The position numbers and the translations under genes were made by a program. Below are positions 1-13,149 of a stretch of DNA of 64,000 nt, piece by piece. Every line of letters starts with the position of its first letter. Position 1 is the first letter of the stretch. The stretch is taken from positions 18,963,640 to 19,027,639 of the forward strand of contig NC_079384.1 of NCBI RefSeq assembly GCF_021018895.1, given 5' to 3'. The notes beneath the pieces are model-generated. The model was given only the letters and a program-made list of their open reading frames with translations. It made no database searches and was not told where the DNA came from. This stretch comes from Seriola aureovittata (lineage: Eukaryota > Chordata > Actinopteri > Carangiformes > Carangidae).

Positions 1-1386
1 TTGGGGTCTGGCAGCTTTATGGCCAAGCTGTGGTTATAGTTAGGCAAATAAAACTACTTGGCAACAGTTGCACATGAACTGCAGGCTCCTGCGTCATAGT
101 ACACCCAATAACCCCCCCCCCCCCAAAAATGTTTTCTTTTTAAAAACGTCATGTTACTTCCGCCTTTGTTTCTAACAGATAACAACAACTAATCCCCACC
201 ACAAAAGATCACTTGTCAGGGGCGTCTATTTCCAGGTGAGCGTGTGTTACAACCTCCATGCAATGACATCGTATCATAGCTGCGAACAGTACATGCTGAT
301 TGGACGTTTCACCTGCGCGCTCACCAGCCAAGATTCCTCCACTTTGAGCTTCACGATGGGATGAACTATTTAAAGTAATACATCTCAAAGACCAGATGAA
401 GTCACGAGACATCAGCCGTTACATCAAAGTCACGTTTCAAGTCATGTGTGACCTCATGGGTCATCTTACAAATTATATTGTTTCAGTTTTTTCAACCTCA
501 ATCTCCAAATTCAACTTGAATTATTAAGTGTTGAATTGATATTTATTAACTAGTGCTGCGAGTTCTTGTTTTCACGTCACTCTCAGAGCTCAACGCATTA
601 AGTTTTACATCACGCTCTGCCATGCATGGTCATGAAAGACGGCGCATGCGTGTTTTATTTGCCATCGTGGTCATAACAGATGGCTAACGTGAGGAGAGGG
701 AGACCGAATCTGTAGCAGCTAGCCCTCAGCGCCAAGGTTAATAGATCCATCAGAGCAACATGACAGCGAATGGACACCGAGTCCCATGACAGATGAGTGA
801 TGTGGAGCAGAGCCAGAGGTTATACAAGCTATTAATAATACAACGAGAGGAGGCACAAAAAAATAGTACAAACTGACATTTCTTTGTAGTGTTTATGACA
901 AGCTGAAATGTAGGAGGACATACTTAATAATAAAAATTGAAAAACATTGTGTGTAAACACTCACAGCTAGGTAGCACTCAAATCAATTCAAATCACTAAA
1001 ACCACAATGGAAAGAGACTACATTAACAGTCCTGGGCACAGAATTGAAGGTGTTCAAGTATCTACAGTTAAAATACCCAGTGTGAAGAACACAAACCCTG
1101 TCAGTGGTAGATGGGAGATAAATATTAGCTTGTAATCTGGGAGATTTGATCAGTCAAGGAAGGAAACAGTGAAGGAAAGATGGTAGGACAGAATTAAAGA
1201 AGGAAGGGGTGAGGAAAGTCAGACAAAACAGAAATAGAAACGATGGTGATTAACATGTAACATCAGTTACTTCCCACGCAGGTAAGCACACCGACAGCTA
1301 AACACTAAAAAGAACAAAAAGGTAAAAAAACAAACAGCATTAAGAACACTGTGACCTAGCTGCCATGATGGTGAACGGAAGGCAGC

Positions 1387-1388
<2 letters not shown>

Positions 1389-1464
<76 letters not shown>
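1389..1464. repeat. (GT)n microsatellite
   Basis: About 37 uninterrupted TG/GT dinucleotides. The poly-Thr-His open frame through it is an artefact of the repeat. Confidence 0.97.
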
Positions 1465-1465
<1 letters not shown>

Positions 1466-3315
1466 AGTTGGCGGCAGGAGACGGCAGAGTGCGTGGGGTG
1501 AGTCAGAGCCTGCATAAACAGCAGCAGGTTCATATCATGTTGGGGCGTAAATTACTGTAAAGCCGAGCCAGCCATGTGGCACCATTAGGACCTGCTGCGC
1601 CGCACACTGCCAAACACATTAACCAGCAAGAAGAGACCTGGCAGTCCCAGCCAGGGAAGGAGGGACATCGACAGACCAGGTGGAGACAAGGCGGAGATAG
1701 ACTCAAATGTAAAAATATCTTATTGGAAGCAGCTGGCCTCTGGCAATGGATTCATATTTCTATTAAGAGTTTACAATGGCCACTGATCGGCTGGTTGGGA
1801 CACCTCAAACTCAGTGTGTAAAGGTACGTTAGACGGCAGGTACCAGGAAGTGCACATTTGTCAAAAGACAAAATAACATAATGGCCACTCGTAGATGTGA
1901 GAAAGTGAATAACTTTGATCTCAGGACAACGCCGCATGTAAAAGGCCTGGACGGTAAGTGAACACAACACCTTGTAATGAGCGAGTTCCATGGAGGAGAA
2001 ACGGGCGGGTGTGAAGACCTGAGACAATCATAACGGACAGACGACCGGGTCGGAGAGTAAGAAGACGTCTAAAAGAAAAAACAGTCATTTTTCAAAATCA
2101 AATTTAGTTCAGTTTTAACCCGGACATCTAATTCTCTTTTGGTGAGCAAGTAACTTAATCAATTGTTACCGGGTAACCAAGGCTACATACTACGAAAATA
2201 ACTGAACTGTGGGTAAAACTGACTACAGACGCATGAAAAGATTCGTTATGTCTTCATCAACGCTAATTTTCATTCTTCTTCTCCTGCATACTACTTGACT
2301 CCACCCACGGTCTATAAGCATCTCATTTTGACCTTTTCAAAATCACGCCGTCCTAAGATCCCAGGAACTGAACTCAGAGACCACAAGTTCCTCCAACATT
2401 CAGACTGATTCAGAAGATTAAAAACAGAAAAGGGTTTTCTTTAGCTACAGCCTCATTTTTTTTTAATACAGCAAGACAACACAGTACTGTGCAATACAAT
2501 ATTTAAAAGAAAATGTGAATTAATGGAAAAGCTAAGATGTCTGTCTCCAACATAGCAAGGATCTGCTGTTTTTTTGATGGTGCGTTTGGCCGAAATGAAA
2601 TGGGCTTTTAACAACTTTAGTCCCTTTAGTAGAATAATAGGTTTGCGTTTCCTCCCTGTGTGCACCGGCAGTGTTTGTGCCAACATGGTTTTTTTTTTTT
2701 TACCATCTTTATGATGTCGCCAGCAGCAAATTGCTATTGTCCAAAGGCAATGGTTGTAATTTTGCTTTTTAATGGATTTAGAGTTTAATTCTAGTCTCAC
2801 TGCTGCAGGACTAAAGTTAATCTCTTCTGTGGTCAAGACGAGATTCCATCATGTGATATTAAAAAGATCTGATGAATGGGTCTGAGCCTGCATGCTGTTC
2901 CTCTTTCTGTCCACACTGAACTGAGCTCTTCATCTTTACTTCTCCGTCACGTGACTCAAACTAAGGCCACTTCCTCCTCTCAAAACAAAAAGATCTGAGA
3001 CTCGAATCGAAACAGGGAATTACATCATGTGCAGTTCAACCATTCACATATAAACACTTACTAGAGAATCTCTGTAATCACCAGAGTCAACAGAATCAGT
3101 GTGATAAGTAAAGTTCACCCTTCGCTCTCCTGCTGTTTAGAAATGTGTGAACTCTGGTTGGGATGTGAAGGTTAGATTATACACACAGACACACACGAGA
3201 AAGGTCACTTACACTAGGTGGTCGCCCTGGAAACGGGGAGGGCTTGTGCATTACTGGGGTGTGTCTGGCTACCACTCACCAAGTGAAGGTGACCCCTTGT
3301 CATCAAGTTTTACTC

Positions 3316-3322
3316 TGTGTGT

Positions 3323-3357
<35 letters not shown>
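3316..3357. repeat. Imperfect (GT)n microsatellite
   Basis: TG/GT dinucleotides interrupted by single C substitutions near both ends. Confidence 0.9.
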
Positions 3358-3358
<1 letters not shown>

Positions 3359-4974
3359 GCCTCTCTCTATGACATCCCCTCTCCATAACCTCCACCACAC
3401 CCCCCATTTCTCACCGTGTGTAAGTGTCAGCTGGTGTATAAACACTCATCACTCACATGCTGATATACTAGCAACAGAAGCAATTTGCCATCAACGCATG
3501 ACGCTGTCAATCAAACAGCACAAGTAATGTCCGGATCAAACGCAAATTCTCTGTAATTAAAAACGTAAATGTTCAAATACTATATACACTTTGAAAGTGA
3601 GTGCGTCATTTCCAGTGTACATCTTGTTCAGTTGTAGTTGAGCTCAGTTCAGTTATCTGGTTAAAGCCACATTCCACACGTCCCACTGTTTTTGTTCTAA
3701 TGTGTGTTTTATCAAAACTTCTGCTGATAACCAGCGAGGTGTTTTCTTTCTCATGACCTCTGGTGAAAACTTTCCAAAACAGGGCGCATGGATCAGAATG
3801 GAGGCTGCCGATGGCTTCACCTCATGTGCGTTTGTCTTTCCTTCATGAATGTATGAATATATCCTTATATAACATGCTCTATTTAAAGCTAAAAAAATAA
3901 AATCCTTTTGAACTGTTGCAATCTAATTGAGCCAGCGAGGCAGAGTGAAACCACAAGTTCAAATGTGCAATAAAGAAATTCTTTTGTTTCTCTCACTGTG
4001 GTGTTAAGCTGAGGTTACATGTGTCGGAGTCAGATTCAGCTGTGTGTTTCACCTCACTTGCTCATTCACAGCTTATTACTGAAAGCAGATTGTTGTTGCC
4101 GATGCCTGCAGGCAGCCCTGCAGCACAGCGTGGGTACAGAGGAACCTACAAACATCTCTTCCCGAGGTGTATTCAAACAATCCAAACTGGGAAGAACACA
4201 GCCTACTTGCGGATGCATACTCAATATTTTTTTATTTTATACCGATATGTAGTGTAGTAGTGTAGAATGGAGGGAAAGCTTGGCTGAAAAACTACCATTT
4301 ATTGCAACAAGGAGCTAAGCTATGTTTTTGTATGTATATTAAGTAAACAGCAACTGAAAAAGCTACAGATTTCAATTAAAGCTGGCAGAGCGTCAGGCCA
4401 CGGGCCAAGAGACAAGTTATTAGTTTTTGGTGCAGTTCCATGGATCTCGTTAAGTATTTTTTAACGAGGCAATATATTATAACATTTCTGCGGCTCTACA
4501 TTTCATCAAACTAAGGTGTTTTATTTGTCAGTTACGTCCCATTTGGATTATACTGTATTCATCTAAAATTCATACTTAAAGTTGTTAAACTGTTTATATT
4601 GCAATCTTTTAAGTGTAAACTGAACCGAGGTGTATGTACGGTATGGATCCTCTATTTCACATCTGTATCCGTCTAATGGATGAGACTACGTGCATCCCTA
4701 CATGTATGCTGAACACAAGTATGCAAACACACCAACCTGACAGCCACAGGTGGCTGCTGGACACCTCGTCCCATTAATATTCTGTTGTAAAACCCTTCAA
4801 TGGGCTGCTTAAGTCACAACTGAAGTCCTCCCACGCTAAAATGGGAAAACATTATCTTTGTGCAGCTGGTTTTGTGGACGTTGTAATGTTGAAACAGGAA
4901 ATGAATAAACCCAACCTGCTGCTATAAATTCGGAAGCGCACTTTTGTCTAAAAAAAAAAAAATCATTGTTTTCA

Positions 4975-5150
4975 GGGCGAGCTGATAGTCGAGTGGCTAG
5001 GACGCAAATGATCTGAGCGGCGAATCCCCAGTTGGACTAATGGCATAAAATGGCCAAAACTTTAAAAAAGTTTGCTTTCCCTTAATTGGTGCTAAAGAAA
5101 CATATATAGATTGACATGTCTACATACTTTTGGCCAAAGAGTGTAAATAA
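4975..5150 (+). repeat. tRNA-headed SINE-like repeat with Tc1-like end
   Basis: The left part contains TAGTCGAGTGG, a perfect match to the RNA polymerase III box A consensus, followed by a tRNA-like stretch ending near 5045. The right end, around 5125-5145, reads TACTTTTGGCCAAAGAGTG, which resembles the terminal sequence of many fish Tc1/mariner-derived elements and of the element at 19,131-19,584. Box B is poor. The tRNA-derived head is fairly well supported; whether both parts belong to one element is not clear. Confidence 0.45.
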
Positions 5151-5691
5151 AAAAACGCTCTCCAGTCAGGCTACAGCTGAACTGGCAAACCCTTTTCTAG
5201 TTTTGGATTCTTTCTCATTATGTTTGCATTTGACCTGTGCAGCAGATTTCTGATCTCTCGGATACTGTTGCATATTTCCAATACTGATTAATATAAATAT
5301 AGCTTTTTAGATCCACAGGGGACATATGTTCTGTAAGATCATAACCCAAAATTCTACATTTTACAACCCCAACCATCACATATATGCACCCAAACATATA
5401 CAGAACGTGTGCAGATGCATTGTCCATAAGAGGCGGGGAACATTGTTGCTAATGTGAAAAAAGCCATTAGAAGATCCCCCACTGCAGCAGATACTGTATG
5501 TGGGAGTGATAAGCTGATGTATATACATTATGTTCATTGATGTTTTGCCGCTGTCCCTCATTATTCTGTTTCCCAGGAAATGGACATTATTTGCTTCTGC
5601 TCAGTCAGTGTGACAATCACCGCGCTAAAGCTGCACTGCTTCACCGCCCTCAGGAGATGGAAATCCAGTGCTGTGTGCGCGCGCTTGTAAG

Positions 5692-5702
5692 TGTGTGTGT
5701 GC

Positions 5703-5753
<51 letters not shown>
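5692..5753. repeat. (GT)n microsatellite
   Basis: TG/GT array preceded by a GC-alternating start (GTGTGCGCGCG). Confidence 0.93.
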
Positions 5754-5755
<2 letters not shown>

Positions 5756-5981
5756 AACTCAGCCAATTTCCCTTTCAGATGAGCTCTTATCTGCGTGCAG
5801 GCAAGCGGAGGCAGAGTCAGCGCCCCCTATTCCACAGATGCAGCTTTAGAAGGAGTGGGATGGAGGGGGGCACTTCCGGCATCATATATGGAAGTGCTGG
5901 AATTCCCCCCCGTGACAAGGGCAACCCATCTTTATTCAACTCACGTTCGGCTCCGACCACAGGAAAGCTGATGGGCGAGGT

Positions 5982-6003
5982 GGGGGGGGGGGGGGGGGGG
6001 GGG
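5982..6003. repeat. Poly-G run
   Basis: Twenty-two consecutive G residues. Such runs are prone to sequencing error. Confidence 0.95.
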
Positions 6004-6271
6004 ATCTCCACCGTCACCATGTGAGCGAAGGTGATGATGATGATCACCATCGCCTCAGAGTGACGCATCTGAATCGGTCTGCACAAATCGTTTTTTTTTC
6101 ATTTTACACTGGAACACGTGAATGAACATGCATGTCTTCATCTGAACATATCACTGACCCGGCCCGGATTTTACCAGTAGAAATGACAGAGCAAGATTCA
6201 TTTTGGCGCAGTTGCTATGCAAAGACACAATATGAATGCGCATCTGCACGTGTGATGCCAGGATTGAGTGA

Positions 6272-6287
<16 letters not shown>

Positions 6288-6334
<47 letters not shown>
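6288..6334. repeat. (GA)n microsatellite
   Basis: Uninterrupted GA array. Open frames crossing it translate to Arg-Glu or Ser-Leu repeats and are artefacts. Confidence 0.95.
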
Positions 6335-6337
<3 letters not shown>

Positions 6338-6452
6338 GATAATGGTTGTGTTAATGGTTGCCTTAAATCCCCTGAACACACCTCATCATGCCTCCTTTTC
6401 CCCTTCAGACCTCAGATTCCAGCTTAAATGTCACTCACTGGAGCTGCATCCA

Positions 6453-6455
<3 letters not shown>

Positions 6456-6491
<36 letters not shown>
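6456..6491. repeat. (CA)n microsatellite
   Basis: Uninterrupted CA array about 120 bases from the GA array. Confidence 0.93.
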
Positions 6492-6494
<3 letters not shown>

Positions 6495-7449
6495 TTCTGT
6501 TGCCTCTCAGGCCTTTTCCCTCTTAATTTCAGTCTAATTAGAGTCAGAAAAGGAACAGTGGAGCCACACTCTTGTCCCCTCACTCCACTTCCATTTTATT
6601 CTGTTCTATCCTCTGTGTGCGTCTTCTCCGTCTCCATCTCAGTAACTTTCCTTTCATCCTCTGCCAACCTCCCGCTCCCTGCCAGCCTCCACTTCTCCTC
6701 CCCAATCTCCCTCCAGCTCCAGTTAGATAACTTAGCGATGTGCTAAGGGCTGCTGACATACTGCACACACGCAGCAGATGCCAACATCCTGTATGACACC
6801 AACGAAACCTGTGTCATAAACACAGCAGTTGGTGAAATCTAAATAACAAAGAATAGCTCCATGTACTCTGTACGTTCAATGAACTCCCGCCCTCTGGATG
6901 TTGATTTAGGGCCCAGTCCGTGCTTGGAGGCTCACAAACAAACGTCCAACTCATATGTAACGAGTGATGTAAAGCTATAAAGAGAATACTATGAGAAATG
7001 ATTCACCACCATATTTGTAAGAATTATGCAGCACGGAGTCCTAAACCTTGGACCTGTAGAGCTCTAACAATCTTTCAACTATTACACCAAAGGAATGTCT
7101 TGGTACATTTTGTTCTTCGTTAGGTAAATTACACTATTACCACAGATAACTGGCCAAATGTACACAATAATATGAATCTTTGCTGCTAGAATATTTAAAA
7201 CATGTGCCCTACACAGCTGCAGCAGTGGCTGTGAGGTACAGGAAGAAACTTTACTATCAGTACCAGAAGCTGCAGTGTCCGTCCTTGAAAAAATGACACC
7301 ACCCATTTCTCTACTCACACAACCCTGCATTGACAAACAGACAGGTAAGTGCTCCTGACTTAGTATAAGGATTATCTGTGGCAACTGAGACTGAACAGAG
7401 TAAACCAAGTAGAAATCATTCCCCGCAAAACAGCGTGATTAAACTTTGC

Positions 7450-7690
7450 CTGATGAAAATTGGAAGCACATTCTTTGTTAAGACGGAACCAAAATACATT
7501 TGTTTGGACCAGATGGATGGATCCAGCATGTTTGGTGTTGACCTGGACCAGCACAATGACTGCACAGCGCCGACCGTGAATCACGGAGGTGTCAGTGTCC
7601 TGATATGGGGCTGAATGAGTGCAAAAAGGTGTAGAGGAGATGACATTTATAGATGGCACTATGACTGCAAGTTTTAACACCCAACTCTTA
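7450..7690 (+). pseudogene. Degenerate Tc1-like transposase fragment
   Basis: Plus-strand translation around 7579-7614 gives PTVNHGGVSVLIWG, close to the block of Tc1/mariner transposases that precedes the central catalytic region (PTVKHGGGS-type followed by WG-C-S-A). The next codon is a TGA stop where the family usually has Cys. The continuation Met-Ser-Ala fits the family, and similarity then moves to another frame (Glu-Met-Thr-Phe-Ile-Asp). No terminal inverted repeats were recognised and the rest of the transposase is absent. It is a short dead remnant; the family call rests on this one block. Confidence 0.5.
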
Positions 7691-7756
7691 AGTTGTTAGG
7701 CCTGGCATCTGGACATCTGTTTTAATTAACAGAGGTCGCTGGTGAGCTTTCTAACC

Positions 7757-7758
7757 AT

Positions 7759-7811
<53 letters not shown>
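7757..7811. repeat. (AT)n microsatellite
   Basis: TA/AT array with one phase slip near the middle, therefore nearly self-complementary. It lies about 70 bases right of the Tc1 scrap. Confidence 0.93.
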
Positions 7812-10798
7812 GTGTCCAACTGAGCTGCCCCCAAATCCATGATGCTTAGGGTTATGGGTTTGCTAGGAAATCCCTTACTGAAGTAGAGGTAAATGAGATA
7901 TGCTTAAAGACAGTGTGAAAACCAAAAAAATAGCTACCTAACAGCACGTCATCAGAAAATAGTTCCTAAATGCATGAATAGAGCATCGGGGTTCTGTTCT
8001 GTGATACTGTTAGCTTCTGCAGTTATCGCTAACCTGTTAGCAAACAACTGCCTAACGCGATATCATCACTGCACAGGAGTTGTGTCTGTATCCACCTGAT
8101 GAATTTAAGTCCAACATTCAGCCTCCTCTTATCTCCGATTTGGACTAATTTCGCTCATTAGCTGCTAAATGTTCCCCTTTCTTGGTTAGCAACTTAATTC
8201 ACTGCCGCTTCACGCAGATGTGGCATACGACGGTCGCCTACAGTTGTCTATTAGATTAATCAGAGCCATTACGCTCTACCAGCTTCTATGTGCAGCTGTA
8301 AAACTAAAACATTGAAACGCTGAGCAGAGCTGCTCATTTTCAGAGGGATCAACACACCGCAAGAGATTTAATTCAACACCGATATAAAGAATAACGTCCA
8401 ATGCAGATTAAAGCGCATGACTGCAACACTCTTCCACTCGGAACCTGCCTGCACTCTTCCCCTCTTTACATTACATAACCATACACCCCACATCACTGTC
8501 AGACAGCGTCACAGTGACGCTCACAAACACTGCTGCCGCCCAAAGATCAGTAACAAGGCACAAAGCAAAGCCTGGAGCTCGAGGAGGCACAGTATTCGGC
8601 AGGGGACAGAAGCACAAAGCCAACCATGTAGCTCAGAACAGAGACAATAGAGGTGAAAGCAGTGTGACTAATCAGAGAAGGAAAAATCACTGGTTTGAAA
8701 CAATCACACTGGAGAAATCCTGCCTTAGCGGCGCATTTGGATTTCAATATGTTTCTTTCCACATGAGCACAGAGCCTAGAGGCTTGGTTTCACCTCAAAT
8801 GACCTCAAACACGCACAAAAAAAAAAAAAGGCAACAGAGCGGCTCAATCCGCCCGATCGGCACTGAGCTTTGCACATGACACCGGAGCATCTCTTCATAG
8901 CGTGAAAGAGGGAAGATGAAGAAGAAGAACATTTCTGCCAGCCCATCCACTGCTGCACTTTATCTTCCCCACAACAGATGCCCCGCCTCTCACCTGCAGC
9001 GCTCTTGCCTCCGACAACAGCTGTCTGCTCATGAGCTGGAGAACACACAACCAACAGGTGATAACTCTGATAAGACAGAACGCAAGCTCACAACCCGATG
9101 GGATCTTACCAAAACACTGGAGGCGGTCATTGTAAAAAACTGTATTTATGCCCGAGAAGAAAAACCGCTGGAAAACTACTACTGTTGACCGAAATTTGTT
9201 CACTGGTTGGAGAAATGAAAAAGGCTCTGCAGGGAACAGAAACGTGAACAGATTGTACTTGTGTGACTGTGGGGATAAAGTGTTCAGTTGCATTACTCAC
9301 AGCCCCCCACACATTGGACGAAAAATCCCTCCTTGGAGAACAAATAGTTTTGGCTTCGCATGTGCACTACCCATAGCCTCGTGTATTGCGGAGGTTGGAC
9401 TTGAAAATATGACAATATTTACGGAGGGATTTACGGGCTCCAATGACTTGAGGACGCTCCCTGCTGACAGTCAAGCAAGGCAAAGACTAATACAGCAAAT
9501 CCTGTCATCTCGAGGCTGATACTGTTCACCTGTTACAATGCAGCAGAGACAGCTCCTGTCAATAACAAATTACACAACGATGAAGGAAAGGGATTTAGAT
9601 GGTTTCTGACATGAACTGAATGTCCTACAGGAACATGAAATCACTACCACCCAGAGAACAAGCTGAGCCTGAAGGAGAAGCTCTAACATTAGAATCTACC
9701 TCCCAACCCTCTCCTCAAAATTAAGTTCATATGCAGCTAATGTGCACTGGCACAAATGTTTCGTAAGAAATTTCATGCCACAAGGATTTATGTTTTTCCA
9801 ACAGCACAATGAGGACACTCTTTTTTTTTCCTCAACTAATGTTTCTTTCTTTTTTTTTTTTTTTGCAAATGTCTGAAAACTGGGAAAAATGTCCAGCAAA
9901 GTTTCCAGAGCCCAAGGAGACATCTTCCAACAGTTCAAACATCTAAGATTTGAATTTAATTTAAAAACCTGGAACTAGCAAGTAATGATAAAACAATCAA
10001 TTGCTTATCAATCAGTGATCAATGCTGCTTTATGGCATTGTTGGATTTGTAGGACTTTTGTACTGATCGGATTAGTGTTTTTTTTTCTTTGCAACGCTTT
10101 AGGCAAAAACATATATTTCCATCTTTATTTATACATGTTTTTTCCACATTGAATTTCCAGAAAATCTACTATACTGTATATCTCTATCGCAGATTAAACT
10201 TAAATTCACCTTAATAGATAGTTTAATCAATGTCAACAACACGTGATAACATCTGGCCTTGGAACGCGTAATGGAGGGTGTGTTTGGATAGAAAAGACTT
10301 GGACGCAGATGAGTGGCAAAAAAATGGCTGAATGTGTGTACAGACAGATAAATCCATACACAATACAAAGAAATCTCTAAACCCAATCAATTGACCATCT
10401 GATCCCTCTATAATCCACTCGCACCATCAAACAATCTCGAGCCGGCCTCGCCCTGACACTCCAGCTTCATTCAACACACTGAGCTTGCAGCACTGTTGGG
10501 ATTACGACGCTTGGCTGAATACACTCCTGAACAAACATACAGATGGTGTTTGTTCAGCAACCACAACAATCTGAGGAGAAACAGTTTACCCACATTGTCA
10601 GCGGGGTAACAAACTTCATCTGTGTGCAGCATCTATAAAACCTCGCCCAACTGAATCCAGAGGGATATTTTTACTTGACGTTTCAATCCGCAGCCACTGG
10701 TGAATTCCCTTCGTAATTTGCATGTTCTGATGTGAAACTGCGAATCGTTACAGAGCCAGATAGAGTGCCAGCCACTCTACAGTACACTATGAGTGCTG

Positions 10799-10821
10799 AC
10801 AAACACACACACACACACACA
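10799..10821. repeat. Short (CA)n run
   Basis: About eleven CA units. Confidence 0.85.
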
Positions 10822-13056
10822 GTCGTGAGACACTGCCCACACACACTCACATTCGCCAGTGTGAGTCATCCAAAAATTACATTCAGCATCTCTTGTTCCA
10901 GCAGCAGGGCAGAGAGGTTAAGGCTTTGGTCCTCTGCTGTTGAGTTTGACTTATTTTATTCTGCCAGATAATAATCTAACAAACAAAGAAAAACAAACAA
11001 CATACGGAGCTGCTGGAAAGAAATATCACCGTTTTGTCCAGGGAGGGGGTCATCAAGCTGTGTCCGTAAACCTTTTGTAGAAACACGTGGGAATCATTTA
11101 ACCACATCCTTCCAGCAATCATCTGTTCCAGCTGTTGGGGAGAATTATTCAAAATGTAAAATCTCAGATCTCTGTAAACGCTCGCGTTTTAGCTTTGGGC
11201 CATTTTCAACCACAACCCGTGACTCACAACTGATTAAGACTGAGACATAAACAAAACACTTGTTCGGATTCCTTGGTTCAAGATCAATATTCCAGTATAT
11301 TGGCTACAGAATTTCCGCCTAACAGACTTTTTGTTTAACAGAACTCCTACAAATTTCATCCAGTCTTCGCCAGATTTGGTTAATAAAATATTTCACAGCG
11401 CACAAAAGAAATGTACTATTTTTTAGACCCATATGCTAAAACCTTTCGGTAAATGGCTGCTAAAGTCATCCGGGAGTGGATTAGCGTACTTGAACTGCAA
11501 TAATAATAATAATAATAAAAGAGTAGTCGTGTGGTTGTGACGGTATTTTGTCTGTAGGAGGCGCTAGAGCAAGGTTGTAATTTAAAATGGCCATAACGGA
11601 TGTAGCCTCTGTGACGGCACACACAAGAGAAGAGCAGTTCTGAAGCTCAGAGTGAGCTGCTCTGCCATCGCCGTCCTGGCAGCGTCTGACTCAGCCTATA
11701 ACTCACAGCTAATCTAAAAATGGTGAAAGAGGAGGGGGGTGGGGGTGGGGGGTGGAGCCGAGACTTGGGTGCATTCTGGTCTGTGGCAAGCATACGCTCA
11801 CCCACCTGTCACTCAGAGCAACACAGCCTTAATTCTCCATAACTTTAAGTCTTAAAATGTAAACAGGTGAGTTATATAAACACTTGGAGAGAGAAAATTA
11901 GCTTTAAAGACCAAATCTGTTTTTTTGTTCCAGGCTGTAAACATGTTTATTTCTGCATCTTAGCATGGGAGTCTATGGGGCTTGACTCACTGTTGGAGCC
12001 AGACTCTAGTGGTCATTAGAGGAACTGCAGTTTTTAGCACTCCTGTGTTGGCTTCATTTTTCAGCTCCGGAGGTTTTCCGCTTTCTAATGACAGAATTTA
12101 TGTATATAGATGTCCGAAACTCGTGTCCAATTTGCAAACATTTTCTAGCATTAAAGTCAAATATGGATGGAGCAGCCTTGCCGTGGGTATGCGCTCTCTT
12201 TACTGTGATGTTATGTTCTGCGATTGATGTTCCTGATCCCCACCTTTACGCTGCATGATTTATTCTGACATTTGCCATCTCCGCCTTCTCTCCTCCGTGG
12301 AGAAACAGTCTTGAGTGTTATCTAATGGGAGTTGGCACCTCTGGGCCTCTTCATCATCCACGCTTTTAATGAATTAATAAAGACCTGTTAGTTCCTCTAA
12401 ACACAGTCACACACAAAGCTCAACACCCTCATTGGATCACTTCAAAAAACACCCTCAGGTGTCCACTGCTGCAGCACCGATCACCACACCGGCGAGCGTC
12501 AGTCTCCTACGATCAGTGGGTCAAACTGGCGATAGTGCTCTGCTTCTCCTCACTCCTGCTGACTCCGTAATGATGCAGCCTGCTGATGACAGGAAGAAAC
12601 CCCACTGCTGCATTTCTGCATGATGGCATTTTCATGCTCAACCCTTTGGCAGAGAGTTCTCTCGCCAAGACGGGCACCTTCTCTTCTCCTTGCCTCCAAA
12701 TAGGGTTTTTCATTGAATCTGCAAATAATGGTCATGTTTCTTTTTCTTTTTTTACTGATTAATCAGTCATTTATTTTTTCTATTAAATATAAAGTTTTAA
12801 TATAAATACAGTTCCCAGAGAAGGTAGGGCCAGAAATGTTAAGCAATTAATCACTTATGATGACTAAATTTCCTGTCAATCAACTGCATCTAAATCCATC
12901 ACAGAACAGCACCCTTGGCCATTAGTGCCGTCTGTCTTCCTATCATCTCTCATCATCTTCCTCCCCCTCCTCTCCAAGGTTTTCTCTACAGCTCCAGCTT
13001 CTCTACATCAGGTACCTACTCCTTGTGTGCCATTGATCCCTCATTAGCGCCTTTCA

Positions 13057-13057
13057 A

Positions 13058-13147
<90 letters not shown>
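13057..13147. repeat. (GAAA)n then (GA)n microsatellite
   Basis: A few GAAA tetramers lead into about 35 GA dinucleotides, a long pure purine tract on the plus strand. Confidence 0.95.

Positions 13148-13149
<2 letters not shown>

Noticed and set aside
6132..6746. 204-codon plus-strand open frame
   Set aside because: It owes its length to (GA)n and (CA)n microsatellites, which lack stop codons in that frame; the rest has no domain.
9148..9519. 123-codon plus-strand open frame in the baiap2 intron
   Set aside because: Composition and content look random, with no domain and no conservation argument available.
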